A DNA stretch of 64,000 nt from an uncultured Bacteroidales bacterium (GTDB lineage: Bacteria > Bacteroidota > Bacteroidia > Bacteroidales > Paludibacteraceae). The stretch spans positions 1-64,000 of the forward strand of contig CAMHKW010000002.1 of NCBI GenBank assembly GCA_946185835.1, in the 5' to 3' direction. This document shows positions 25,973 through 35,365 of this stretch, piece after piece. The stretch's first letter is position 1. Every line of letters starts with the position of its first letter. The notes below the pieces were generated by a model that saw only the letters and a list, made by a program, of their open reading frames with translations, was not told the DNA's origin and did not search any database. The position numbers and the translations under genes are program-made.

Positions 25973-26862
25973 AGTCGTTCACCATAGGTTAGCAGTTGGT
26001 CGATCATCTCTACAGAGGTCTGTTGTCGGTCGCAGAGTTGTTCGATCAGTTTCATAAAATTCCCGTAGAACTCGTTAAGATAGGGTATCTTGCTGTTTGC
26101 AAAGTAGTCGGCATCGGCTTTAGTCTCGTAGTAGGGTTTGATAGTCGATTTGAGCATCGATGCAATGATTACTTTCTGCGGGTTCGACATCTCTCGTAGT
26201 TTGTTGATAGTCTCGATGCAGTTGTCGTCGTCGAGGGTGAGATATGTGCGTAGTCGTTGTGTGTCGTCGGCATAATGTTCGAGCAGTTGCAAGCACTCTG
26301 TAAGGCTTTGTCGTTGTTCGTCGGTTAGCAGCGTGTCAGCTTTGGCATTTTTGAGTTTGCTGATGGCTGTTGCTACTTCGCTGTTGGAATATCTTTGTGT
26401 GAGCGTTTGGTTGGCAGCGAGTTGTGCTTGTCGTGCTTGTCGTAGTGATTGAAGTCGTTGTAGTAGCAGGCTATCGGCGGCGTTAGGTCGCCATAGTGTT
26501 GACGACTGCAGGCTGTCTACGGTGTCGATTTGGATGTCGGACAGTGGCTGTTGCAGGTAGTCTCTTACTATTTGTTTGAAGTCGGCATATTGCTTTTCTC
26601 GTTGTTCGGTATTATCTCTGAGGTCGGCGTCGAGTGCGGCTATTATCTTCGAATACAGGTTGATAGAGTCGAGTAGTGCTGTTTGTTGTAGTCTAAGCGT
26701 GTGAGCTTTTGTCACAGAGTCAGTAGCCATGCTGTTGACCATGGCGCTGTCGAGTGTGATAGTAGTAGCAACCGAAGTGTCGTTGTCAGAGGCGAACTTG
26801 TCGTTAGCCGAGCATAGCCCGTAGCCGGTAAGCAGTAGTAATATGACGGTAGCTATTCTCAT
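25969..26862 (-). CDS. Exported coiled-coil protein of the SrfB/SrfC-type locus
   Basis: A 297-residue protein of unknown function. Residues 1-19 are a signal peptide (RIATVILLLLTGYGLCSA). The mature chain is strongly helical, with long Gln/Leu/Asp-rich heptad segments at about 50-90 and 135-165, which suggests a periplasmic coiled coil. Its start overlaps the stop of the lipoprotein gene by 4 nt, and its own stop overlaps the next start by 4 nt, so three genes form a tightly coupled block. Confidence 0.75.
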   Translation of the reverse strand: MRIATVILLLLTGYGLCSANDKFASDNDTSVATTITLDSAMVNSMATDSVTKAHTLRLQQTALLDSINLYSKIIAALDADLRDNTEQREKQYADFKQIVRDYLQQPLSDIQIDTVDSLQSSTLWRPNAADSLLLQRLQSLRQARQAQLAANQTLTQRYSNSEVATAISKLKNAKADTLLTDEQRQSLTECLQLLEHYADDTQRLRTYLTLDDDNCIETINKLREMSNPQKVIIASMLKSTIKPYYETKADADYFANSKIPYLNEFYGNFMKLIEQLCDRQQTSVEMIDQLLTYGERL

Positions 26863-27725
26863 TCGAAAATGGCGTTGTTGATAAAGTCGCTCTCGTCGGC
26901 AAGGAAGTCGTCGAGTCGTTTGTATGCTTTAGCTGCGTTGTCTTCAGTTTCGCTCATCCACTCCATAAGTTCGTTGGCAACCTCTAACTTAGTGAATATG
27001 TTGGTGGTGTCGTTTTTGAAGTAGGTGATGTAGTCGCTTACGCAGTTGTCGTAGTATTTGTTTTTAGCGTTGACACGTCGGGCAGCCAACGCGCTGATTG
27101 CCTGGTTGAAGTCGTTGTTGTGGCAGAAGTGCGTCTTCCAATATTTATTTTTGCGTATTTTATTCTCTATTTCTGCAGCGCTTGGTGAGCTGTAGCGTTG
27201 GTAGATGTTAGCTTTCCTGAGGAAAGTCGTTTCTGCCCATCCTTTCACTTTGTCGTAGTTGTCGATTAGCTCTTTCGATTGGTCGAGGTGAGTGGTGTTT
27301 ACTTTTGAGCCGTTCTTTGCGACTACCGCTCGTTTCTCGTTGTAGCGCGCATAGAGGAACTTATTCATTTCGCGGTATTGTTTGACGTCGGCATTATTGA
27401 TGGTAGGCAGTTGCATTATTGAGTCGACGTGGCGATAGGAGTAGTCAGCCGACTGGTTTAGTAGTTTGACATATAGTCCGATAGCCTGGTCGAGGTCGAA
27501 CTTCTGATAGCTGAAGTCAACGCCGATAGCGTTGTCGATATTGTAGAAAAGCGAGTCGGACCAGTTGTAGTCCATCACGAGAGTGTCGATGGCGTGCGAG
27601 TCGGCGGTGTAGGAACCGGTCTTGGGTTTCCAGTGTGTGGTTTCGGTTTTCTCGGGTGTGCCGCAAGCGGCAAACATAAGTGCTGCAAAGGTGAGAGCAG
27701 CAAGCAGATAAATACTATTTTTCAT
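26859..27725 (-). CDS. Lipoprotein of the SrfB/SrfC-type locus
   Basis: A 288-residue protein with a lipoprotein signal: hydrophobic stretch, lipobox MFAAC and lipid-accepting Cys21. The mature part is charged and helical, with no recognised domain. It is the only clear lipoprotein of the locus, so it may anchor the exported coiled-coil proteins to a membrane. Translationally coupled (4-nt overlap) to the following gene. Confidence 0.78.
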   Translation of the reverse strand: MKNSIYLLAALTFAALMFAACGTPEKTETTHWKPKTGSYTADSHAIDTLVMDYNWSDSLFYNIDNAIGVDFSYQKFDLDQAIGLYVKLLNQSADYSYRHVDSIMQLPTINNADVKQYREMNKFLYARYNEKRAVVAKNGSKVNTTHLDQSKELIDNYDKVKGWAETTFLRKANIYQRYSSPSAAEIENKIRKNKYWKTHFCHNNDFNQAISALAARRVNAKNKYYDNCVSDYITYFKNDTTNIFTKLEVANELMEWMSETEDNAAKAYKRLDDFLADESDFINNAIFE

Positions 27726-27751
27726 TTCTTGATACGTGTTTTAAGTCGTGT

Positions 27752-30016
27752 TTAGTCTTGCAATGCCTTTTGAAGTTTTTCTATAGTGCTATAGCTATTA
27801 GTGTTTGTGACATAAGCACTTCTCATCACTTTGTCGTTGACAATGAGGGAAAGAGCATTTTTGGGCTGGTCAGGTAGAGCTTTAGCTAAATCACTTTTTA
27901 GGAAGTTTTCTAAATCTTTTGCGTCTTTTTTACCACCGCAAAACTTTAAAGCTTTATCGCATGCGGCGCAAGTTTTTAATGCATCTTGATTTTTTAGCTC
28001 TGTAGCTAACTTCTCGGCTGCTTTAATAGTTTCGTTGTCAAAATTCACAGAGTGAAGCTTATTTATAGCCTTAGCAAGCTTTTGTCTTTGTTTTGCTGCT
28101 TCTTTTTCAGCTGCCGCCTTATCAGCTGCTTCTTTTTCAGCTGCCGCCTTATCTGTTTGCGGTTCTGCTGCTTGTTTAGCCTCTTGCGGTTCTGCTATCT
28201 TGTCGGCTTGGGCGTTAGTGGCATCGTCGGCGGTGTTGTATTGTGCCGGCTTTTGAGGCTTGCCCTTATCGTTGTCTTTAGTTTTGTTTTTGTCGGCTGG
28301 TTTTACGTTGGTTTCGGTAGCGAAGTCAGCCGGCATGTACGAGCCGAGCACGTAGCCGCCTGCCAAGCCAACTAACAGTAGCATAATACATAAGACAATG
28401 ACAAGTATGTTTTGTCGCATCAGCTCCGGGAAGGTGGGTTGCAGACTGATATATTCTATCTTTCTCGACCTCTCGTTGATATCTATATCGTCGGGTTTAT
28501 ATCCTTTGAGTTCTACTTTGTATTTCCCGTGTTTGTGGAATTCTTCTTCTTGACAGAAGTGGTCGATGTAGTGTTTCTTGTTCTCGTCTAATGATAGAGT
28601 GAGTGGGTGTTTGGCATCGACTCTCATCGTGCTGTCCCATACGAACGTAATCTTAGTGCCTTCGTTTTTGGTGAGTTTGAGGGTATTAAGTGGCGTTGAC
28701 ATAGGGAATCGGTAGTCGCGATAGCGCTTTGCGGGGTCGGTGACCACGATTTCGTAGCTGTTGATGCTGCCTGTCCACCATTGTTGGTCTCTGACTTCTT
28801 TTCCGTTGACGCATATCACGGGTTCGAAAGAAGCGATGCCGTTTCTATTGTTTCTGGAGTCGAGGTCTTTGAGTTTCTGCCGCAAGGCGGCGATGTCGTA
28901 TCTGAAGAGTTGTTCGTATTCTATTGTCAGCGTGTCGCCTTCCATTCGGCAGCTTCTTACGTCGTACTCTTGCGACTTGCCTCTTGCTTGCAGGCTGCTT
29001 GAGTAAGCGCACTCGCTGCCGGTGAGTGTGAGCATGGCTTTCTTTGTGTCGAAAGATCCGATGGCGACGAAGCCGGTAGAGTCGGAGCGTCCGATTTCGA
29101 ATTTCGACAGCAGGTTGCTATCGGTCTCGGTTGTACCTTTCTTGCGGTTCTTGAGGCAAACGTTGTATGTTCGTTCTTCGGCTTTGAGTTTGAGTCCGAT
29201 GCTATAGGAGCGTCGGTCTTGGCTACGGCTCACTTTCCACAGGTCTTGGCAGTCGCGCAGCGTACCTTCTATGAGCATAGGCTCGTAGTATGTCTTTTGG
29301 CAGTTGACAGAGATGGTGTCGTCCATTGAGCTGATGACGGCAATAGGTGCGCTCTGGTAGTCGGGGAAGAAGACCTTGTATTGCGGTCGGTATTCGGGTG
29401 TGATACCTTGCAGCTTGATGTACTTAGCAAAGCCGTCGGTTTCTTCTTGGGGTGCGAAGAAGACGAGCATGTAGTCGGCAAACTGTTCGCGTGCGGGGTA
29501 GGCGATGAGCTTCGAGAACTCGTCGGCGTTGGCAAAGGGCACGAAGGCTATCGAACGCTGTTCGGTGGGGGTGATGATGATCTGCTCGTCGTCGGCGATG
29601 GTGTCGATGCCGTCTTCCCACTGCTCTACACGTTTGACGATATGGTTGTAAATACCGTTGACGTTGTCGTTGTCGGGGAAGAGTGAGCGGTCGTTGATGA
29701 AATTAGTGAACTCCTGCTTGACGTAGGCGAAGGCTTCGGTGGCGTTGCTTAGGCGATAGCCGTGTCGGACGGCGATGGTGATGACCACTCGCGAGTCGCG
29801 AAGCTTAGGCGAATAGAGGCAGGTATGCAGGTTGAGGCATACGGCAGTGGGGGCGAAGAATACCGAGTAGTAGTTCTCGCACGAGATGAAGCGGAACTGG
29901 TCGGGCGCAAAGCGCGTTAGGTAGTCTTGTGTGAGCAGGTGCATAGCCGCTTGGCGAGTGATCTCTTCGAAGTCGCTATGGTTAGCCCAGACACGTATTT
30001 CGATATTGTTGTTCAT
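27752..30016 (-). CDS. Membrane protein with large cytoplasmic region and Ala/Lys/Glu-rich stalk
   Basis: A 754-residue protein with no family I recognise. There is no signal peptide; residues 1-535 are predicted cytoplasmic and beta-rich in the middle (LKLAEERTYNVCL-type strands). One hydrophobic helix (about 538-560) follows, then a Lys/Pro/Asn-rich linker and a stalk with a 10-residue repeat DKAAAEKEAA given twice by a 30-bp tandem DNA repeat at 28095-28152. A small helical C-terminal domain with the pair CAACDKALKFCGG closes the chain. The layout resembles the cytoplasmic-helix-periplasmic stalk design of envelope-spanning machines. It lies 20 nt after the P-loop gene. Confidence 0.75.
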   Translation of the reverse strand: MNNNIEIRVWANHSDFEEITRQAAMHLLTQDYLTRFAPDQFRFISCENYYSVFFAPTAVCLNLHTCLYSPKLRDSRVVITIAVRHGYRLSNATEAFAYVKQEFTNFINDRSLFPDNDNVNGIYNHIVKRVEQWEDGIDTIADDEQIIITPTEQRSIAFVPFANADEFSKLIAYPAREQFADYMLVFFAPQEETDGFAKYIKLQGITPEYRPQYKVFFPDYQSAPIAVISSMDDTISVNCQKTYYEPMLIEGTLRDCQDLWKVSRSQDRRSYSIGLKLKAEERTYNVCLKNRKKGTTETDSNLLSKFEIGRSDSTGFVAIGSFDTKKAMLTLTGSECAYSSSLQARGKSQEYDVRSCRMEGDTLTIEYEQLFRYDIAALRQKLKDLDSRNNRNGIASFEPVICVNGKEVRDQQWWTGSINSYEIVVTDPAKRYRDYRFPMSTPLNTLKLTKNEGTKITFVWDSTMRVDAKHPLTLSLDENKKHYIDHFCQEEEFHKHGKYKVELKGYKPDDIDINERSRKIEYISLQPTFPELMRQNILVIVLCIMLLLVGLAGGYVLGSYMPADFATETNVKPADKNKTKDNDKGKPQKPAQYNTADDATNAQADKIAEPQEAKQAAEPQTDKAAAEKEAADKAAAEKEAAKQRQKLAKAINKLHSVNFDNETIKAAEKLATELKNQDALKTCAACDKALKFCGGKKDAKDLENFLKSDLAKALPDQPKNALSLIVNDKVMRSAYVTNTNSYSTIEKLQKALQD
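28095..28152. repeat. 30-bp in-frame tandem repeat encoding DKAAAEKEAA twice
   Basis: Two nearly perfect 30-bp units within the 754-residue gene; the unit length is a multiple of three, so copy changes would lengthen or shorten the stalk without a frameshift. Confidence 0.9.
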
Positions 30017-30036
30017 TGTCGGTGTGGTTTAGTCGA

Positions 30037-32163
30037 TTATTGGTTCATCCAGTCCATCACGATGTCGATGAATCCTTTCTGTCGCATCGAGACGGTGTTG
30101 GCGCAGATGACCTTGAGCAGTTTGTTGGTGTCAGCTTTCTTGTATGTGACGAAGTCGCCGGGTGCTATCTGTCCGAGTGAGAAGGTGAACAGGTGGGGTT
30201 GTCGTTTGCAGTGTACGTTGACTTCGCCTAAACGTTTGCTGCATATCTCTTCGAGGGTGTTGATAAAGGCAGCATAACCTCCTTCGCGTATCACCTTTTG
30301 TATGGTTTCTTCTTTGTAGTCGGGTAGTAGGTCGGCTTTAGCCATGATGACGTGCACAGCTTTTAGGTTTTTGAGTTGTTGGTTCTCGAGCATAATCTTC
30401 AGTAGGTTAGCTACCTCTTGCAGTATCTGTGCTTGTGTGAGCAGTATCTCTTGTCCGTGCAGGGTGATGCTCTGTCGGCGTTTGGAGTTAGGGTCGATAA
30501 CGAAGAACACCACCTTGTTGTTTTCGTTGGTAAGCAGTTCTACTGCCCCTTTGCCCAAAAGGTCGGCATCGGGTTCGCTCATGGCAGCTAACTGGTTGGT
30601 GCGCGCACCGGGCATCTCTATGAGTGAGATGTTGTGCTCGTACGACTGGTCTTTTTTCTTCTTCTCCGTCAGTCGTGCATCGATAATCTGTATGAAGGCG
30701 TCGTCTTTCTCGTTGTCGGCTTCTGCTTCGCCCATTCGCTGAGCTATGGTAGGCGTACTGAGCGGGAAGATTTCGTTTTGCAGCGAGCTGGTCAGCAGGT
30801 TGGCGTAGTTGAAGCCTTTGTGTCGGCAGCCTTTCATTAAGACTGAGAAGTTGAGTCCGTCGTCGATTTTAGTAGTGCTGAACAGTCCTGCCATCACCGA
30901 GGTTTTGCCGCAGCCCGGCACTCCGAAGAAGTAGACGTCGGTGGTGTTGGGTTCGACGCTGAAGTCGTCTTCGATAGGCAGTTCTACGCTTGGGTGGTCT
31001 TGTTTTATTGTTCGGTGCGAGAATATCCAGTTGAGTCGGCGTTCCGATAGTATTCCGTTGTCGAGAATCTCGTTACGTGTGAAATACGGGTCGATATGTT
31101 CTTGTGCGTTTCCCTTATCGGTGAAGATAAGGTCACCTCCGTAGATGAGCGCTGCCATCTCGTGTCGTTGGTATCGTTCGGGATGGCTCTTCATGTCGGA
31201 GAGCATCCATTGCCGTATCTCTTCGCGGAACGAGGGGAAGCGCTGCATGAGGTGAACGTAGTTGTCGACGTCGGAGTTGGGGTCGCTCAGTGTGTTGTCG
31301 ATGAGCGTGCGTATGTTGGGGTAGTCGATGAGCTCTTGTATGAGTGCTTTGGCTTCGCTGACATGAGCGTTGCCGGGGTAGGTGTCGATAAAAGTCTGCA
31401 AGGCAGGAATAGAGTGGCTGTTTTTCACCTTATCCCATATCAGCTCTTGTGCTTCGGCTTTATGTGTGCTGCTCGGGTATTTGTCGATGAAAGCGCGGAG
31501 TGCCGATTCCGAGTTGCTGTTGCGTGCCTGCTGCCAGTCGTATTCTTCTTGTTGAGCCTCTTGTTGTGCTTTGAGTTTGGTGAGCAGAGCCTGTGCTTCA
31601 GCCTTATGGCGTTTGTATTCGGGGTTGACCCAGTAAGCAGTGACGCTCTCGGTGGTACCTTCGCTTTCCGCCTTACGCCATGCGTTGTCGTCGGCTTTGA
31701 TGGCTTCTTGTTCGAGCTGCTGTATCTTGTCGTTGGCTTCTTGCAGATGCGACGAATGGGGGTATGTGGCTTTGAACTTTTGGAAGTCGTCGATGGAGAC
31801 GCATTTCTTGAAGTTCTCGTGTTCCATGGCAATGAGTTTGTTGGTTATCAATGCCTTTACCGCCTCTGCCTCGGTGGTGCCGGGGTATTTGTCGACGAAC
31901 GCCTCCATGTCTTCGAGCGTGATGCCTATGCCGCCTTTGATGCGTTCGTATTCGGTCTCCATCTGTTGTTGGTTCTGACCGGCATTAAGCAGGTTCTCGA
32001 TCTGTGCTTTGCGCGCCGGTTTGAGTTTATCTTCGATCTCGGCATATAGTATCGTTCCGTTCTCGATGAGCTGTGCTAACTGCTTGTTAGTTACCATCGG
32101 AGTGTTCGGATTCTTTTTTATTGCCTGTATCTGTTCGTCGGTGAAAGTTAATGTATCGGGCAT
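30037..32163 (-). CDS. P-loop GTPase-like protein with N-terminal helical repeats
   Basis: A 708-residue protein. The first 290 residues contain helical repeats of the pattern F-x-x-x-YP-x-[ST]-x-x-x-x-EA, seen at DKYPGTTEAEA, ATYPHSSHLQEA, DKYPSSTHKAEA and DTYPGNAHVSEA, as in TPR-like scaffolds. The nucleotide domain starts near 405: Walker A GVPGCGKTS (about 415-423), a switch-like LIEMPGARTN (about 523), a strand KVVFFVIDP, and AKADLLPDY as a plausible TKxD-type base-recognition motif. It ends in a short helical tail. SrfC in this locus carries the similar LLDFPGARE motif. Probably a cytoplasmic switch or motor component; the nucleotide is not proven. Confidence 0.78.
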   Translation of the reverse strand: MPDTLTFTDEQIQAIKKNPNTPMVTNKQLAQLIENGTILYAEIEDKLKPARKAQIENLLNAGQNQQQMETEYERIKGGIGITLEDMEAFVDKYPGTTEAEAVKALITNKLIAMEHENFKKCVSIDDFQKFKATYPHSSHLQEANDKIQQLEQEAIKADDNAWRKAESEGTTESVTAYWVNPEYKRHKAEAQALLTKLKAQQEAQQEEYDWQQARNSNSESALRAFIDKYPSSTHKAEAQELIWDKVKNSHSIPALQTFIDTYPGNAHVSEAKALIQELIDYPNIRTLIDNTLSDPNSDVDNYVHLMQRFPSFREEIRQWMLSDMKSHPERYQRHEMAALIYGGDLIFTDKGNAQEHIDPYFTRNEILDNGILSERRLNWIFSHRTIKQDHPSVELPIEDDFSVEPNTTDVYFFGVPGCGKTSVMAGLFSTTKIDDGLNFSVLMKGCRHKGFNYANLLTSSLQNEIFPLSTPTIAQRMGEAEADNEKDDAFIQIIDARLTEKKKKDQSYEHNISLIEMPGARTNQLAAMSEPDADLLGKGAVELLTNENNKVVFFVIDPNSKRRQSITLHGQEILLTQAQILQEVANLLKIMLENQQLKNLKAVHVIMAKADLLPDYKEETIQKVIREGGYAAFINTLEEICSKRLGEVNVHCKRQPHLFTFSLGQIAPGDFVTYKKADTNKLLKVICANTVSMRQKGFIDIVMDWMNQ

Positions 32164-32217
32164 GGTGTTGAGTGTTTAGAGTTGAGTGTTTAGAGTGCGT
32201 GTTTAGTGTTTAGAGGA

Positions 32218-33159
32218 TTATTCTTCGTACGATAGTTTGTCTATCGAGAAGCCTTCTTGGTAGATGTTCATGTAACGTTTGTTTCTGGTGTTGACTCTGT
32301 TGAGCGGAACGAACAAAACGGGGAAGAGTGCCAATATCAAAAGTATTATACCTATCAGCCATCCGATTCCGCTGCCTGTAGTCTGGGTGAAGTATTTGCT
32401 AAGCTGTTCGGGAGTTTTGCCATCGGGTTTGAAAGTAGGAGTAATGCTGCTTTCTGACTCGTATGGGTCGACAGTGTTTTCGAAGTCGTGCTTCATGAGC
32501 CCGAGATTCTGCTCTACCAGCTCGTCGAGGTTTTGTGCCAACACAGCCGACACAAAGGGGTTCCAGTTTTCGGCAAGGTGTCGCTGATAGTAGTCGTGCC
32601 CATCGGCGCTAAACCATTCGTCTCGTTTTTGCGATACGTTGATGTTGAGTTGGTCGTATAGTGTTTGGCTTTGGCGTTTCGACCAGTTATAAGTGAATGA
32701 GGTCTGAAGCGGGTATATCTGATTCAGTATGCTCGAATTATATGAGATCATGTCGTGCAACTCGTTGAGCAAGTAGTTTTTGCGTGTCTGGCATTGCATT
32801 TCGTAGGTGTCGAATTGCTTGTCCATATACTCTATTTTTAGCTGTGCCTGCGCTTTGATTTTCTCTTTGTTGCCGTTAACCCCAAAGAAATGTGCTACAG
32901 AAAAAAGCATTATGAATAATGACACCGCATACATCACTGTTGACGTCCAACCGACGATATTCCAAAACAAGCTGAATGCTTCGCGGTTTTCACGCCCTTT
33001 CAGTGCTAAAAAGAGGAGCAGCACCGTACCTATGGCAAAGACGGCAGTGACGATGAGCGATTCGACGATATCGCCACCGCTGATGAACTCCCAGCCAAGA
33101 AAGTTGAGTACTATCATAGCAGCCAAGGCTATGGAACCAATAATTGTTTTTCTTTTCAT
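32218..33159 (-). CDS. Four-helix inner membrane protein of the SrfB/SrfC-type locus
   Basis: A 313-residue protein with hydrophobic helices at about 5-26, 33-53, 66-92 and 264-285. Between helices three and four lies a soluble, helical region of about 170 residues rich in Asn, Gln and Tyr. A short charged tail of about 25 residues follows the last helix. No family is recognised. Placement between the P-loop gene (54 nt downstream) and the subtilisin gene suggests it is the membrane base of the assembly. Confidence 0.75.
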   Translation of the reverse strand: MKRKTIIGSIALAAMIVLNFLGWEFISGGDIVESLIVTAVFAIGTVLLLFLALKGRENREAFSLFWNIVGWTSTVMYAVSLFIMLFSVAHFFGVNGNKEKIKAQAQLKIEYMDKQFDTYEMQCQTRKNYLLNELHDMISYNSSILNQIYPLQTSFTYNWSKRQSQTLYDQLNINVSQKRDEWFSADGHDYYQRHLAENWNPFVSAVLAQNLDELVEQNLGLMKHDFENTVDPYESESSITPTFKPDGKTPEQLSKYFTQTTGSGIGWLIGIILLILALFPVLFVPLNRVNTRNKRYMNIYQEGFSIDKLSYEE

Positions 33160-33189
33160 ATTGTTAGAGTTTTTTTTATTCGGGTTTTT

Positions 33190-33380
33190 CGAGATGTCGA
33201 GATGTCGAGATTTCGAGATGTCGAGATGTCGGGTTTTTCGAGATGTCGAGATGTCGAGATTTCGAGATGTCGAGATGTCGAGGTTACGAGATGTCGAGAT
33301 GTCGAGATGTCGAGATGTCGAGGTCGCGAGATGTCGAGGTCACGAGATGTCGAGATGTCGAGATGTCGAGGTCACGAGAT
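33190..33380. repeat. 8-bp tandem array inside the SrfB/SrfC-type operon
   Basis: About 23 tandem units of GAGATGTC with variants (GAGATTTC, GAGGTTAC, GAGGTCGC, GAGGTCAC) fill nearly all of the 224-nt gap between the subtilisin gene and the four-helix membrane protein gene. Three units make 24 nt, which explains the Arg-Asp-Val-Glu-Met-Ser repeats in spurious plus-strand frames. It is the longest gap in an otherwise tight operon. Confidence 0.92.
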
Positions 33381-33383
33381 GTT

Positions 33384-35306
33384 TTATCTGATTCTTACTA
33401 AGTTAAATTGCAGCACTAATGGTGTGCCGTCTTGGTTGTAGGCGTCGCACACGAGGTAGCCTTGGGAGTCGGTTGAGCAGACGAACTTATTGCGTTTGTA
33501 TCCTGAGCCGTCGGCGGCGTAAGCCTCGTTGAGTTGGTTGATATATAGGTTGTTGTTGGCGATATGCACATCGAGGTCGGCCTTATGGGTCTTGTCGTTG
33601 TTGCTGGTCTCGACGATAAAGAGCTGATTGGCAGTGGCTGAGAAGTACATATATACGTCTAAGTCGTGTCCGTTGGTAGACGACAGTTGCTTGGTCGACT
33701 TCCACAGTCCGTATAGTTTGGTAATGTCGTCGAGCACGTCTCCGGTCTTGAGTTTGTCTTTAGGCTCGTCGGGTTGGGGCTTCGAGGTTCGTTTGCCGTA
33801 GTTGCCTGTTTGTACGGCATGCAGGGCTGCGTCTAACTGTATGACATTGCCTATTGGTGCGTCGACTTCGATACCTGTGTTTTGCAGTATCTCGATTATC
33901 TGTTCGGTGGTAAGGTCGCGTTTTAGTGACTTCATCAGTCCTACTGCTCCTGCCACTATAGGTGCAGCCATGCTGGTGCCTTGCATCGCTTTGACTTTGT
34001 TTCCGGGGTAAGCGTTGACGATTTCGGTTCCCGGGGCAGAGACGGTAGAGTAGCAGAAGGGCACGTCGATATAGTTGCCGTAGTTGCTGAAGTCAGCCTT
34101 CTCGAAGTTGCGGTCGACGGCAGAGACTATGATAGTGTTCTCGTTGCGTTTCATGGCGTCGAAGCCTGAGAGTACGTTCTCGTTGCCGGCGGCAAACACC
34201 AAGGTAGCGTTTTTGTTGCGTGCTATCTTGCTCACCTCGTTCCACATACGTTCTTCGTTTTTACGCAGACCCATTATAAGGCTGAGTTGCTGTGCGGGTG
34301 TTAGTTTTTGCAGTTCGGGTGATAGTTGTATTCCGAGCGAGACGTTAACCACGTCGGCACCTTGGTAGATGGAGTATAGTATGCCGTCGAGAATATGTGT
34401 TAGCGACATCATGCCGTTGTGGTCGCCTACCTGCACTGGTATGAGTGTGCAGCCGGGTGCTATGCCGCACGAGGCGGCAGCGTTGTCGCTTTTGCCGGCG
34501 GCAGTAGCAGCCACATGTGTGCCATGTCCGGGTTCGACGAGAGCATTGAGCGGCACGGGCGGATAGAGGTGTGCGCTGCGTTCTACAACGTTGTAGGCAT
34601 CTACGTAATGTCCGGCGAGGTCAGGGTGCGTAAGGTCGAAGCCATTGTCGACGATGGCAATCTTGACGTCGGCGGAGCCGCGTGTGATGTCCCATGCCTG
34701 GTAGGCGTGTATGGCTTCGAAGTACCATGCCATGCCGTTACGGAAGGCGGGGTCGGTAGGTATGACGTTCGACCCGAATACCGTCTCGTCGAACATCAGG
34801 AACTCGAACTCAGGCATCTGACTGTTGAGGTTGTCCATCAGGTAGTCGCGCTTGTCGACAGGCACTTGTAGCTGTAGGCGGCAGAGCATCTGGTCGAAAT
34901 AGGTGAACTGATATTCGTCGGAGGGATACAGGCTTTTGAAAGCCTGGCGGAAGGCGTTGGCTGTGTTGTCGTCTTTCTTCTCGAGCAGGATATTGATACG
35001 GTCGGTTGCGATACGCGCGATGCTGTCGCGGTCGAACCCGATCTTGCCCGGGTCGATAGGCTTCATAGGCTCTTTGGGCGGTATGTACGGCGAGGTGATA
35101 GGTGTGACCGGGTCGGGCGGGGTATAGGTAAAGGGTGCCGTCTTGTCGTTGTCGCCGCAGTTGCGCAGCAAGAGCAGTAGCAATAAGGGTAATAGCAGCA
35201 GCAATAGTATCATAGGCAGACGCTGCCACCAGTGTTTTGCAGGTGAGCTGGAGTAGCGAGCGTACACGCGCTTGCTCTTTTTATTGTCCGATTGCTTCGA
35301 AGCCAT
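33384..35306 (-). CDS. Membrane-tethered subtilisin-like serine protease (S8)
   Basis: A 640-residue protease. A basic cytoplasmic tail of about 30 residues precedes one Leu-rich membrane helix (about 31-48), so the catalytic part faces the periplasm. A Pro-rich linker is followed by an inhibitor-I9-like propeptide (about 95-170). The S8 domain has Asp in IAIVDNGFDLTHPDL (about 217), His in GHGTHVAATAAG (about 263), the oxyanion Asn in VFAAGNEN (about 375) and Ser in GTSMAAPIVAG (about 443). The C-terminal 120 residues are beta-rich and begin LYGLWKSTKQL, resembling a lipocalin-like module. It lies 59 nt downstream of srfC, so it is likely a working part of the same system, for example a maturation or effector protease. 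Confidence 0.9.
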   Translation of the reverse strand: MASKQSDNKKSKRVYARYSSSPAKHWWQRLPMILLLLLLPLLLLLLLRNCGDNDKTAPFTYTPPDPVTPITSPYIPPKEPMKPIDPGKIGFDRDSIARIATDRINILLEKKDDNTANAFRQAFKSLYPSDEYQFTYFDQMLCRLQLQVPVDKRDYLMDNLNSQMPEFEFLMFDETVFGSNVIPTDPAFRNGMAWYFEAIHAYQAWDITRGSADVKIAIVDNGFDLTHPDLAGHYVDAYNVVERSAHLYPPVPLNALVEPGHGTHVAATAAGKSDNAAASCGIAPGCTLIPVQVGDHNGMMSLTHILDGILYSIYQGADVVNVSLGIQLSPELQKLTPAQQLSLIMGLRKNEERMWNEVSKIARNKNATLVFAAGNENVLSGFDAMKRNENTIIVSAVDRNFEKADFSNYGNYIDVPFCYSTVSAPGTEIVNAYPGNKVKAMQGTSMAAPIVAGAVGLMKSLKRDLTTEQIIEILQNTGIEVDAPIGNVIQLDAALHAVQTGNYGKRTSKPQPDEPKDKLKTGDVLDDITKLYGLWKSTKQLSSTNGHDLDVYMYFSATANQLFIVETSNNDKTHKADLDVHIANNNLYINQLNEAYAADGSGYKRNKFVCSTDSQGYLVCDAYNQDGTPLVLQFNLVRIR

Positions 35307-35365
35307 AGTAGATGTCTGTTTTAGTTGTTGTTTGTCTTTGAACTGCTATTGTCGGTCTGAAACTG

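Noticed and set aside
33181-33380. CRISPR array
   Set aside because: Contiguous 8-bp units without unique spacers; the other arrays in the window are also gapless tandem repeats, and no cas genes are present.
32807-33441. Plus-strand frames with Arg-Asp-Val-Glu-Met-Ser repeats
   Set aside because: Translation of the 8-bp array; antisense to two real genes.
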